Shown here in pieces: positions 11,020-19,453 of a stretch of DNA of 64,000 bases. This stretch comes from Paracoccus sp. C2R09 (GTDB lineage: Bacteria; Pseudomonadota; Alphaproteobacteria; Rhodobacterales; Rhodobacteraceae): assembly GCF_018860625.1 (NCBI RefSeq), contig NZ_JAHKQB010000024.1, positions 62,001 through 126,000 of the forward strand, in the 5' to 3' direction. The notes under the pieces were generated by a model that saw only the letters and a list, made by a program, of their open reading frames with translations, was not told where the DNA came from and made no database searches. Every line of letters starts with the position of its first letter. The stretch's first letter is position 1. The translations under genes and the position numbers were made by a program.

Positions 11020-12639
11020 TTACTCGGTCACATAGACGTAATCGTAGTTCACGGGGATCGAGACCGGATCGACATAGAGCGCGTCATCGCCCCCCATGCG
11101 CGCCGATTTCATCGTATAGCGCTGTTCGTTGAAGACGGGCACCCAGGGGGCTTCGGCCATCACGTTCTGATAGACCTGCGACCACATCTCGAGCCGCGCG
11201 GGGTCGGACGGATCCATCATGCTGTCGGCCTCGGTCGCCATGGCGTCGATCTCCTCATTGCAGAACTTGGACCAGTTCCAGCCACCGTCCCCGGTTCCAG
11301 CACATCCGAGGATCGGGCCATAGAAGTTTGAAGGATCAGGGAAATCCGCGATCCATGCCATGCCGCCCGACCAGATCATCGGTGCCTCGCCCGCGCCGCC
11401 GGCCTCGATCACATTGGCCTGGGCCAGGCTGCGGATCTCGACATCGACGCCGATGCCCTTCAGGTCCTGCTGGATCGCCTGGGCGATGCGCGGGTTGGGA
11501 TCGGTGTTCATCACATAGAGCTGCGTGGTGAAGCCGTCCTCCATCCCGGCCTCGGCCAGCTTGGCCTTGGCGGCCTCGGGGTCGTACGCAAAGCCCTCGA
11601 ACCCTTCGGTATAGCCCGGCATCGAGGGCGGCAGAGGCTGGTTGGCGGGAACCGCGCGACCGTTGATGATCTGGACGATGCGCTCCTTGTTGATGGCCAT
11701 GTTCACGGCCTCGCGCACGGGCAGCTGGTCGAAGGGCGCCTGTGCGACGTTCAGCGTGATATAGCCGGTATGCAGCTGGCCGCCCTCGACGACGCGCGCG
11801 GCCTGGTCGGGATCGGCCATCACCTCTTGGAACTTGGCGGGAGGGATGCCGTCGCCCGGCACGTCCACCTCGCCCTGCTGCAGGCGCAGCAGGGCGACGA
11901 TCGGCTCCTGCCCCACCTCGAAGGTGACGCCGTCCAGATAAGGCACGCCGTCGCGCCAGTAATCCTCGTTCCTCTGGAATGTCAGGCGCTGGCCGATGGT
12001 CCATTCGCCAAGGCTGAAGGCACCCGTTCCGACGGGGTTCTTCCCGAAATCAGCGCCGAATTCCTCGACCGCCTCGCGGGGGACGACGGATGCGAAGTTC
12101 AGCGCCATGACATGCAGGAAGGTCGCATCGGGCCGCGACAGGGTGATGCGCAGGGTCAGCGGATCGACGACCTCGACGCCGGACAGGCCCTCGGCCTCGC
12201 CCGCCGTCACGGCATCGAAGCCCGCGATCGAGGCGAAGAAGCCCGCGCCGGGGGATTGGGTTGCGGGATCGGTCACGCGGTCCAGCGAATACTTCACGTC
12301 CTCGGCCGTCATCTCGCGGCCATTGTGGAAGGTCACGCCGGAACGCAGCGTGAAGGTGAAGACGGTGCCGTCCTCGGACACCTCGTAGCTTTCGGCAAGG
12401 CCCGGACGCAGCTCGGTCGTGCCGGGAACATAGTCCATCAGCCCGTCGAACAGCGACTTGATCATCGACCAGTTCTGCCAGTCATAGCCGATGGCCGGAT
12501 CCAGCGTGGCCACGTCGTCCTTGTAGGTGACGGTGATCGTGCCGCCCGGCGTCGCATCCGGGTCGGGCGCATAGTCCTGTGCCATCGCGGGCAGCGCCAT
12601 GACGCCCATCAGCGCCGAGGAAAGAAGCAGTTTCTTCAT
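11020..12639 (-). CDS. ABC transporter substrate-binding protein, family 5 (peptide/nickel type)
   Basis: 539 residues from the ATG at 12639, which directly precedes a clear Sec signal peptide (MKKLLLSSALMGVMALPAMA). The mature protein has the family 5 lobes: YDWQNWSMIKSLFDGL, MTAEDVKYSLDRV, and PVGTGAFSLGEW. It would capture the substrate in the periplasm for the two permeases that follow. The reading frame is open far upstream of this start, but that part overlaps the permease gene. Because the operon encodes an amidase and AmiC/AmiR regulators, the ligand may be an amide or amide-bearing small molecule rather than a peptide; that is inference from context. Confidence 0.88.
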   Translation of the reverse strand: MKKLLLSSALMGVMALPAMAQDYAPDPDATPGGTITVTYKDDVATLDPAIGYDWQNWSMIKSLFDGLMDYVPGTTELRPGLAESYEVSEDGTVFTFTLRSGVTFHNGREMTAEDVKYSLDRVTDPATQSPGAGFFASIAGFDAVTAGEAEGLSGVEVVDPLTLRITLSRPDATFLHVMALNFASVVPREAVEEFGADFGKNPVGTGAFSLGEWTIGQRLTFQRNEDYWRDGVPYLDGVTFEVGQEPIVALLRLQQGEVDVPGDGIPPAKFQEVMADPDQAARVVEGGQLHTGYITLNVAQAPFDQLPVREAVNMAINKERIVQIINGRAVPANQPLPPSMPGYTEGFEGFAYDPEAAKAKLAEAGMEDGFTTQLYVMNTDPNPRIAQAIQQDLKGIGVDVEIRSLAQANVIEAGGAGEAPMIWSGGMAWIADFPDPSNFYGPILGCAGTGDGGWNWSKFCNEEIDAMATEADSMMDPSDPARLEMWSQVYQNVMAEAPWVPVFNEQRYTMKSARMGGDDALYVDPVSIPVNYDYVYVTE

Positions 12640-12674
12640 CTTGGTTTTCCCTGTTGGTTTGCAGTCGGTTGCAG

Positions 12675-13595
12675 TCACCGCATCTTGATGCGCGGATCGA
12701 TGAGGGGGGTGACTATATCGGCCAGCAGGTTGCCCAGCACGATGGCGGTGGCCGAGACCATCGTGACCCCCATGATGATCGGAATGTCGACGCGCTGGAT
12801 CGCCTGCCATGCAAGCTGCCCGATGCCGGGCCAGCCGAAGACGCTCTCGACGACGACCATGCCGCCCATGAAGATGCCGATATCGATCCCGATCATGGCG
12901 ATGATCGGAAGGATGGCATTGGGCAGCGCATGGCGGAACAGGATGCGCCCGCGGGTCAGGCCCTTGGCGCGCGCGGTGCGGATATAGTCCTGGCGCAGGA
13001 CCTCGATCATCGAGGACCGCATCATGCGCGAATACCAGCCCGACCCCATGATCCCCAGGGTCACGGCAGGCAGCACCAGATGCGCGGCCGTGCCATAGCC
13101 CCCGATGGGGAACCAGCCCAGCTGCACCGCGAACACGTAGAGAAGCAGCAGGCCCACCACGAATTGCGGGGCCGAGACGGCGACGAAGCTGGTGACCATC
13201 AGGCCCTGGTCCAGCGGGCGCCCGCGCCAGATCGCGGCGATCACACCCAATGTCAGGCCGATCGCCAGCTCGCACAGGATGCCCCCCGCCATCAGCAGAA
13301 GCGAGGCCGGCAGCCGCGCCGAGATCAACGAGGACACCTCGGTCTTCTGCAGGTAGCTGCGCCCCATGTCGCCCTGCACCAGCCCGGCCAGGTAACGCCC
13401 GTATTGCACCAGCATGGGTTGGTCGAGCCCCAGCTGCGCGCGGATATTCTCGACCGTCTGCTGGGTCGCGGAACGCCCCGCGATCTGGCGCACCGGGTCG
13501 GCCGGCAGCACATAGAGAAGCACGAAGGTGATGAAGCTGACGCCCAGCAGGATCAGCACCGCCTGGACGATGCGGCGAAGAAGGTATCCGGCCAT
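12675..13595 (-). CDS. ABC transporter permease, DppB type
   Basis: 306 residues, normal for the family. It starts with MAGYLLRRIVQAVLILLGVSF, the usual first membrane helix, and has about six helices. LGLDQPMLVQYGRYL is the large periplasmic loop typical of DppB. The EAA loop that contacts the ATPase is DYIRTARAKGLTRGRILFRHALPNA. The start ATG overlaps the stop of the DppC-type gene (ATGA). It pairs with that gene to form the inner-membrane channel of the amide-operon importer. Confidence 0.92.
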   Translation of the reverse strand: MAGYLLRRIVQAVLILLGVSFITFVLLYVLPADPVRQIAGRSATQQTVENIRAQLGLDQPMLVQYGRYLAGLVQGDMGRSYLQKTEVSSLISARLPASLLLMAGGILCELAIGLTLGVIAAIWRGRPLDQGLMVTSFVAVSAPQFVVGLLLLYVFAVQLGWFPIGGYGTAAHLVLPAVTLGIMGSGWYSRMMRSSMIEVLRQDYIRTARAKGLTRGRILFRHALPNAILPIIAMIGIDIGIFMGGMVVVESVFGWPGIGQLAWQAIQRVDIPIIMGVTMVSATAIVLGNLLADIVTPLIDPRIKMR

Positions 13596-14488
13596 CAGTC
13601 GCGTCCCCTCTGGGTCGGGTCCAGCACTTCGCGCAGCGCATCGCCCACAAGGTTGAAGGCCAGCGCCAGCAGCAGGATCGCGGCGCCCGGAATGAAGACC
13701 AGCCAGGGCGCGGCCTGGAAAAAGGTCTGGTTCTCGAAGATGATGTTGCCCCAGCTGGGCGTCGGCGGCTGCACGCCCACCCCGAGGAAGCTGAGCGTCG
13801 CCTCGAGAAGGACCGTGACCGAGATCCCGAGCGTGCCCCACACGATCAGCGTGGGCACGAGATGCGGCAGGATGTGGTGGAACAGGATGCGCCATTGCGA
13901 TGCGCCCAGGGTGCGTTCGGCGGCGATGAATTCGCGCTCAGACAGGCTGGTCGTCTCGGTATAGACCACGCGCGCTGTCTGCACCCAGTTCACCAGCGCG
14001 ATCACCATGGCCACGATCCACAGCGACGGCTGGAAGATCGCGGCAAGGCAGATCGCCAGCAGCAGCGCGGGAAAGGCCATCATCAGGTCGGTGAAGCGCA
14101 TCAGCACGGCCCCCACCCAGCCCCGGACGAAACCGGCGGTCAGGCCCACCAGCGTGCCGATGATCAGCGCCGTCCCGTTGGCCACGACCCCGATGATCAG
14201 CGATGTCCGCGCGCCATAGAGGATGCGGCTGAACAGGTCGCGGCCCAGCAGGTCGGTCCCCATCAGGAACTGCGCGTCGGGCGGCATGGGCGCGCCTTGC
14301 AGGGTCAGCCCCTCGAACAGCTGCTCGTCGGGGCCGTAGCGCACGATCCATGGGGCGAAGATCGCACCGCCCAGGACGATCGCGATGATCGCCAGGCCGA
14401 ACAGCGCCAGCTTGCGTCGCATCAGCCTGCGCATCACCCCCGCGGGGGCCACGGGCGCACGCGCGGGGATATGGGCCGTGTCAGCCAT
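13595..14488 (-). CDS. ABC transporter permease, DppC type
   Basis: 297 residues. The DppC N-terminal segment (RRLMRRKLALFGLAII) is followed by LMGTDLLGRDLFSRILYG, a hallmark of DppC/OppC, and by an EAA loop REFIAAERTLGASQWRILFHH. About five or six membrane helices. The ATG at 14488 lies within the last codons of the AmiR-type gene (8-base overlap), which ties expression of the transporter to the regulator genes upstream. Confidence 0.92.
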   Translation of the reverse strand: MADTAHIPARAPVAPAGVMRRLMRRKLALFGLAIIAIVLGGAIFAPWIVRYGPDEQLFEGLTLQGAPMPPDAQFLMGTDLLGRDLFSRILYGARTSLIIGVVANGTALIIGTLVGLTAGFVRGWVGAVLMRFTDLMMAFPALLLAICLAAIFQPSLWIVAMVIALVNWVQTARVVYTETTSLSEREFIAAERTLGASQWRILFHHILPHLVPTLIVWGTLGISVTVLLEATLSFLGVGVQPPTPSWGNIIFENQTFFQAAPWLVFIPGAAILLLALAFNLVGDALREVLDPTQRGRD

Positions 14489-15080
14489 TGTCCTTCTCCT
14501 CGGTGGGTGTGGCGGCATCGGCCACGATGCGTTCGGCGGCGTCCTCGAAGCTGATGCGCCAGGCCATCGCCATCGCCCGCAGCTGGGCATAGGCCGCCTC
14601 GTCGGACTTGCCGCGCGCCGCCAGCATTGCGACCGCGCGCACGACGGTCTGGCGCTGGCCCAGCCTGCGGCGCAGGCTGTCGATGCTGTCGGCCATCTCG
14701 GCGCGGGCGTCGAACGTGGCGCGGGCGATCAGCAGCGCGGAATAGACGCCCCCTGCCCCGACGGGCTTCAGGATCTGGGCATCGGCCCCGAAATTCATCA
14801 ACCATTCGATCCGGCCCGGCGCCTCGGATCCGATCAGCGCGATGGTCGGCATCGGGGCATCGCCGCTGTCCCAGGGAAATTGGTCGTCATGGGCGGTATC
14901 GACATCGATGAAAAGGTAATCGGCACCGCGTGCGGCCGAAGGCAGGTCGGGCCAATGGTTCTGGACCTGCAGACCGATCACCCCAAGTTGGCGGGTCAGC
15001 GCATCCACCGCCGGATGGGGACGGTGCAGGATCGCGGCCACGGCCCCGGCCAGATCGGGGATCTGAAGCCGCCGGGTCAC
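14481..15080 (-). CDS. AmiR-type ANTAR-domain transcription antiterminator
   Basis: 199 residues from a GTG at 15080 that overlaps the AmiC-type stop (GTGA). Residues 1-120 are a receiver-like domain without the phospho-acceptor aspartate context, as in AmiR. Residues about 130-190 are an ANTAR RNA-binding domain: RQTVVRAVAMLAARGKSDEA, then AYAQLRAMAMAWRISFEDAA, matching the A-x-x-x-L-M/L, s-x-x-x-A and Lr-x-A-M positions. A helix just before it (DSIDSLRRRLGQ) is the expected coiled-coil dimer stem. In the known system AmiR binds nascent RNA and prevents termination, while AmiC holds it inactive until amide binds. An intrinsic terminator in this operon's leader supports the same role here. 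Confidence 0.88.
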   Translation of the reverse strand: MTRRLQIPDLAGAVAAILHRPHPAVDALTRQLGVIGLQVQNHWPDLPSAARGADYLFIDVDTAHDDQFPWDSGDAPMPTIALIGSEAPGRIEWLMNFGADAQILKPVGAGGVYSALLIARATFDARAEMADSIDSLRRRLGQRQTVVRAVAMLAARGKSDEAAYAQLRAMAMAWRISFEDAAERIVADAATPTEEKDNG

Positions 15081-16165
15081 GTGACCACCCGCAATCTGGC
15101 CCGCGGGGGTTTTCGCGGTTGAGTCAGATAGGGATCGCCGTCGATCGGTTCGAGCCGGCGCAGCGGGACGAAGCTGCCATTCTCGATCCGGGCGATGACC
15201 ACGGGCAGCCGGACGTGATGCGTGCGCCGGTCGATGCCCATGCACGCCGCCATCTCCTGGGCCAGAAGCGCGGTCAACGGCAGATCCTCGGCCCCCGGAC
15301 GATGTGCCAGCAGCCGTGCCAGCATCCTGACCGAGGCATAGGCCGTCAGTTCCAGCGACGACCCGAAATCGCCCGCGCCAAGATCCGCCTTCATCCCCCG
15401 GAACCACGGACCCGCCGCCAGCATGCCCTCGGATGCGGCGCCCATGGCGGGCAATTCGCATTCGGTCAGGTTGCAGGACAGGACCGGGCAATTGCCCCGA
15501 CCGAAGAACGGATCGCGCTGGCGCAGGACCTGCATCGCCTGCAGGAAGGCGTATTGCGACGGTCCGATCAGCTGGTTCAGCACGAAATCGGGCCGCAGAT
15601 CGGCGATCTCCTCGACGATGCGGGTCAGTTCGGTCGAGCCGAGCGGGACGTAGCGTTCGCCCAAGACCGCCCCGTCCGCGCGCAGGATGATCTCTCGCGC
15701 AAGGCGGTTCATCTCCCAGCCCCAGATATAGTTCGCGCCGGTCAGGTAGCCGCGCGTGCCGTGCTGTTCGAACACGTAATCCAGAAGCGGAACGAGATGC
15801 TGGTTCGGGCAGGCATGGGTATAGCAGACCCGGTCCGAGGCCTCGAAGCCTTCGTGCGGGACGGGATACCACAGCGCGCCATCCAGCCGCTCCAGGGTCG
15901 GGATGACCTCCTTGCGGCTCCAGCTGGTGGTGCACCCGACGATATGACGCGCGCGCCCCTCGCGCAGGATCTCGGCACAGAGGGTGGCATAGGCATCGAC
16001 ATTGCCCTGCGGATCGCGGACCACCGGGCGGAAGAAGATATCCAGATCCCGATCCCCGTTCACATCCGCGATCGCGCGCATGGCACCCGCATGGCTCGCC
16101 TGCCCCAGAAGGCTGTAGCTGCCCGAGCGAGAGAAGAGAATTCCGAGATCGATCTGTCGTTTCAC
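15077..16165 (-). CDS. AmiC-type amide sensor, periplasmic-binding-protein fold without signal peptide
   Basis: 362 residues, close to Pseudomonas AmiC in length. It opens with IDLGILFSRSGSYSLLG, the type I periplasmic-binding (Peripla_BP_5) start, and continues with EILREGRARHIVGCTTSW and LTGANYIWGWEMNR. There is no signal peptide, so it stays in the cytoplasm as AmiC does. Predicted to bind a small amide and release the antiterminator encoded next. The start is GTG at 16165 with GAGG about six bases upstream. It is the first gene of the operon and is preceded directly by a terminator hairpin. Confidence 0.87.
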   Translation of the reverse strand: MKRQIDLGILFSRSGSYSLLGQASHAGAMRAIADVNGDRDLDIFFRPVVRDPQGNVDAYATLCAEILREGRARHIVGCTTSWSRKEVIPTLERLDGALWYPVPHEGFEASDRVCYTHACPNQHLVPLLDYVFEQHGTRGYLTGANYIWGWEMNRLAREIILRADGAVLGERYVPLGSTELTRIVEEIADLRPDFVLNQLIGPSQYAFLQAMQVLRQRDPFFGRGNCPVLSCNLTECELPAMGAASEGMLAAGPWFRGMKADLGAGDFGSSLELTAYASVRMLARLLAHRPGAEDLPLTALLAQEMAACMGIDRRTHHVRLPVVIARIENGSFVPLRRLEPIDGDPYLTQPRKPPRARLRVVT

Positions 16166-16179
16166 CCTGAGCCTCGAAC

Positions 16180-16229
16180 GAATAAAGCCCCGGATCCGAC
16201 ACCGTTGGAACGGCGCGGATCGCGGGGCT
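16180..16229 (-). terminator. Intrinsic terminator in the amiC leader (putative attenuator controlled by AmiR)
   Basis: Read on the minus strand, AGCCCCG-C-GATCCG at 16229-16216 pairs with CGGATC-CGGGGCT at 16198-16186: 13 base pairs with one bulged C. The 17-base loop itself contains a small CCGT/ACGG stem. The hairpin is followed by TTTATT. It ends about 15 bases before the amiC GTG. The gene on the other side of this spacer is divergent, so no upstream transcript exists for it to terminate; it can only attenuate the operon's own mRNA. A confident pair of ANTAR hexaloop hairpins was not found upstream; one weak candidate has the loop ACAGGC (A at position 1, G at position 4) around 16231-16250. 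Confidence 0.75.
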
Positions 16230-16401
16230 CGAATGCCTGTATCTTTCGACCAGACTGTCCGAGGGCGACCCCGGGTGTCAACAATTCGTCATGATGAATG
16301 TAAGCCCAAGGGGGGTATCTGCCTGATATTCGGGCAGCGCGGTCCCGGCATCACGATCATGGCTGTTCCACCCGACCGGCCCAAGGGCTAGAACCCGCAT
16401 C

Positions 16402-18780
16402 ATGTTGCGACGCCTTGCCCCCATGTTCACGCCCGCGGCCATCATCGCGCTGTCGCTGCTGACGTGGCGAAGCGCGGCGCCGATGGGGGCGGCGATGCTG
16501 GTCGTGCTGCTGCCACTGGGCTATGCGCTGTTCGCGGCGCATGCGCGGATCGCCCGGCAGACCTATCGCGCCCTGCAGGACAGCGTCTGGCAGGAAACCT
16601 CATGGGGCCCGCGGATCCTGACCGGTCGGATCGGGGCTGCATCCGGTGCCGCGGTCTTTGCCGCCGTGACGATCACCCTGTTGGCCTTCGAAGCCATGAC
16701 CGCCCGCGGATCCGAGTTCTGGGTGCTTCCCTTGGGGGCCGTGTTGGCATCCGGCATCTATGTGCTGGCACGACACCGGTGCGGGCGGCACCTTCGCGAC
16801 CCGTTCGACCGACGGATGGCGATCGCGCTGGCAACCGTGATCGGAGCCGCGCCGATCATCGCGCTCAAGGCCGCCGGTTTCTATTACATCACCGCCCATC
16901 CGCCCGAGCTGCTGACGGCGGGGCTTCGGGATCTGCCCGGTATTGCGCTGGCCCGGATGCCCGAGGTCGGGATGCCCCTGCAGGCGGCCTTCTTTCCGCT
17001 TCACCTGCTGGAGACGCTGAAGCTGTGGATCGCGATCGACAACACGCAGCATCGGTGGCTTCCGGCGGTGGTCAGCATCGATGCGGCGCTGGTCGGGATC
17101 GTCGGCGCGCGCGCCGCGGCGGTGCTGACGGATGGCGTCCTTGCGGCCCGCTCCTCGCCTGATCGCCGCAACCGGCCTGTGCGCATCTTCCGCGGGACCA
17201 TGGCCGTGCTGATCACGATCACCGTGGCGCTGCAGCTTGTCGCCGCGCAGCGCGCGCATGACCTCTCTGGCAAGGGTATCGCCATCGGCACGGCCAGGGC
17301 CGCCAGGCTGGAGGAGATATTGCGCACCGCCGCGGACGACGCGGCCGGTGCCACCGGGCAACAGCTGGAGCTTCTGGTGGACGAGGCTTTCCAGCCCGTC
17401 TTCGACAGGATCCCCGAATTCCTGAACCTGCATTACAGTATTCGGGGCGAATATGCCGAACTTGCGGCGGTGGCCGCCAGACAGCTCGACATGGATGTCG
17501 AAAACATGCTGACCGCCGGTCTGCCGGACCATGTCAGGAATGCCGCCGATCAGGCCGACAGCATCTTTGCGCAGCAATACGCCAAGGCCCTGCAGGTCGA
17601 TATGGAAGCCATATGGGACGGCGTCGATCCCGGAGCTGTCATCGCCGTGGTGCTGCGCGATGCGACCCAAAGGGCAGCCCTGACCAAGCCTGTCGCCGCA
17701 GGCGTCGGATTGGCCGGGGGTGCGGCGGTCGGAATGCTCGGCCGGACCATCGCCAAGAAGGTGGGCACCCGGATCGCCGCCAAGGCTGCCACCAAGGGCG
17801 CGATGAAGGGCGGTTCGATCCTTGCGGGCGCCGGAACCGGTGCGGCGGCCTGCGCCCCTGCCGGTCCGTTCGCGCTGGCCTGCACGGCGATCGGCGGCGC
17901 GGCCGCATGGGTCGCGGCGGACATGGCCATGATCCAGCTGGACGAGGTTCTGAACCGAGAAGAGTTCGAGCTCGAGCTGCGCGAGGTCATCACCGAGCAG
18001 AAGGCCGAAACCCTTGCGGCACTGCAATCGGGCCTGCGGCAGAAGAACCGCGATCTGCACAGGGTGGCGCCGCAACAGACGCGCGATCTGATCCTGGCGC
18101 AATTGTCCGAAGACCGCCGGATGGCCACCTGCACCGAGGCGCGGCAGCTGACCGGGAATTATGCGATCATCAACGACCGTCTTGCAGCACGGACCTCTCC
18201 GACCCTGCGGGCCTTTCAGGCTGACCTGAGCCGCGCCGTGAACGATCCGGTGCTGGGTCCGATGGCACAGGAGATGCGCAGGCAGATCGACGCAAATGCC
18301 CTTGTCGTCCAAGTCTCGGGGATGACGCTGACGGGCAATTTCCGCTTCGACGACCGCGCCGACCGGGATGTCACCGGCCTGATCGAACTGGGCGGGCACA
18401 GCTTCGACCCGGAACGCGGGGTCGCGTCGCGCGAAGGCTTCGCGTTCGACCTCATGCCGGACCTTACGCTTCATGCGGGACGCGATCCCGGCGTCAGCGT
18501 CGCCCTGCAGCAGCACCTGCGCATCCGCTCGGACCGCTTTTTCGGCGCGACCGGCGGGATCAGCATCGACGACCAGCTGAAGGACAGCTCGGGCCGTGCC
18601 GGGTCGCTGGCCTTGCCCCTGCAGTTTCGCCGGGATCCGGACGCCGCCGATCTGGCAGGGACGAATGCCCCGGACGGCCCGGCGGCGCCCGCCACGCTGA
18701 CGCTGCAGGTGACTGCCGTGCCGCTGGCCGAACCCCTGCCCCCGATTGCCTGCGGCGACCGGGTCGCATCAGCCTCGTGA
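16402..18780 (+). CDS. Large membrane protein of unknown function
   Basis: 792 residues, not recognised. The first 300 residues carry about seven hydrophobic segments (roughly 8-25, 28-46, 76-98, 107-124, 140-160, 228-246, 268-290), arranged in pairs with basic loops. After this comes a soluble part with a helix-rich stretch (310-430), a glycine/alanine-rich hydrophobic region at about 433-515 (VGLAGGAAVGMLG and GSILAGAGTGAAACAPAG) that could be one or two more membrane hairpins, a charged coiled helix (EEFELELREVITEQKAETL), and a beta-type C-terminal domain from about 630. A Cys pair in the Gly-rich stretch and others near 577 and 785 are visible. It is divergent from the amide operon and convergent with the MarR gene, overlapping it by 12 bases, so context gives no function. 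Confidence 0.6.
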   Translation: MLRRLAPMFTPAAIIALSLLTWRSAAPMGAAMLVVLLPLGYALFAAHARIARQTYRALQDSVWQETSWGPRILTGRIGAASGAAVFAAVTITLLAFEAMTARGSEFWVLPLGAVLASGIYVLARHRCGRHLRDPFDRRMAIALATVIGAAPIIALKAAGFYYITAHPPELLTAGLRDLPGIALARMPEVGMPLQAAFFPLHLLETLKLWIAIDNTQHRWLPAVVSIDAALVGIVGARAAAVLTDGVLAARSSPDRRNRPVRIFRGTMAVLITITVALQLVAAQRAHDLSGKGIAIGTARAARLEEILRTAADDAAGATGQQLELLVDEAFQPVFDRIPEFLNLHYSIRGEYAELAAVAARQLDMDVENMLTAGLPDHVRNAADQADSIFAQQYAKALQVDMEAIWDGVDPGAVIAVVLRDATQRAALTKPVAAGVGLAGGAAVGMLGRTIAKKVGTRIAAKAATKGAMKGGSILAGAGTGAAACAPAGPFALACTAIGGAAAWVAADMAMIQLDEVLNREEFELELREVITEQKAETLAALQSGLRQKNRDLHRVAPQQTRDLILAQLSEDRRMATCTEARQLTGNYAIINDRLAARTSPTLRAFQADLSRAVNDPVLGPMAQEMRRQIDANALVVQVSGMTLTGNFRFDDRADRDVTGLIELGGHSFDPERGVASREGFAFDLMPDLTLHAGRDPGVSVALQQHLRIRSDRFFGATGGISIDDQLKDSSGRAGSLALPLQFRRDPDAADLAGTNAPDGPAAPATLTLQVTAVPLAEPLPPIACGDRVASAS

Positions 18781-19320
18781 CGGTCGTTCCGGATCGACCT
18801 CTGCCCCGGGCGACATCGCCTCGGTCGCCATAAGGCCACCGCCCAGGATGACCTTCCGGCACAGCGTCAGGAACTGGTCCCGCTCCTCTTCGGTCAGGAC
18901 GCCGAACACCTCGGACTGGCGCTGCAGCACCCTGCCTTCGATCCGCGCCAGCACCCGGCGGCCTTCTTCTGTCGGATAGAGCTGCTTGGCACGCGTATCC
19001 GCATCGCTCGTCTCGGCGGTGATCCAACCCCGTTCACGCAGCAGCGTCACCGCCCGGCTGACCGAATTCTGCGGGCGCGGAAACAGCAGCTGCACGTCAC
19101 GCGCCAGCAGCCCCGGAAACCTGACCACGGCATAGAGCGTCGACCAGGCGTGGACCGGCATCCGATAGGTCTTTTCGAAGAAGCGGTTCGCGACCTGGTT
19201 GTTGGCCAGCACGATATGGCTGACCGCCATCAGGTATCGCAGCTCGGACGCGAAGGTCTCGCGCAGGATCTCGTCGGCCTCGTATCGCAATCTGCACCCC
19301 GCAATTCCGCGAACCCTCAT
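18769..19320 (-). CDS. MarR-family transcriptional regulator
   Basis: 183 residues. The winged-helix core runs from about residue 55 (VHAWSTLYAVVRFPGLLARDV) through the recognition helix PQNSVSRAVTLLRERGWI and the wing with SDADTRAKQLYPTEEGRRVL, the standard MarR D-x-R sequence. N- and C-terminal helices form the dimer interface. It is divergent from a transporter and amidohydrolase pair, with a perfect 16-base inverted repeat in between, so local control, probably repression released by a metabolite, is likely. The last 12 bases overlap the end of the convergent 792-residue gene. Confidence 0.88.
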   Translation of the reverse strand: MRVRGIAGCRLRYEADEILRETFASELRYLMAVSHIVLANNQVANRFFEKTYRMPVHAWSTLYAVVRFPGLLARDVQLLFPRPQNSVSRAVTLLRERGWITAETSDADTRAKQLYPTEEGRRVLARIEGRVLQRQSEVFGVLTEEERDQFLTLCRKVILGGGLMATEAMSPGAEVDPERPSRG

Positions 19321-19391
19321 TGGTAATCACGCGCCCGTGCGGTTGCAATCTTTCGCGCAGCGGACCCCTGGAATGCCGCTCCTTGCGAATA

Positions 19392-19407
19392 ACATCCATT
19401 TGGATGT
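19392..19407. promoter_or_regulatory. Putative MarR operator, 16-base palindrome
   Basis: ACATCCA-TT-TGGATGT, two perfect 7-base arms around a 2-base centre, in the spacer between the MarR gene and the divergent transporter gene. Size and symmetry fit MarR-family operators, and the position would cover promoters in both directions. Binding by this regulator is inference. Confidence 0.6.
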
Positions 19408-19453
19408 AACTATCGGCCCGAACGCCCAATCCCCCAGTCCGGAACAGGAAACC

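Noticed and set aside
16231-16250. ANTAR target hairpin with hexaloop ACAGGC in the amiC leader
   Set aside because: A at position 1 and G at position 4 fit, but the stem has only two Watson-Crick pairs next to the loop and bulges beyond; no second hairpin of the pair was seen. Kept only as a weak hint.
16600-18516. A 638-residue minus-strand frame opposite the unknown membrane protein
   Set aside because: The sense strand gives regular membrane helices and a Shine-Dalgarno-compatible start, while the antisense product is a charged, low-complexity shadow.
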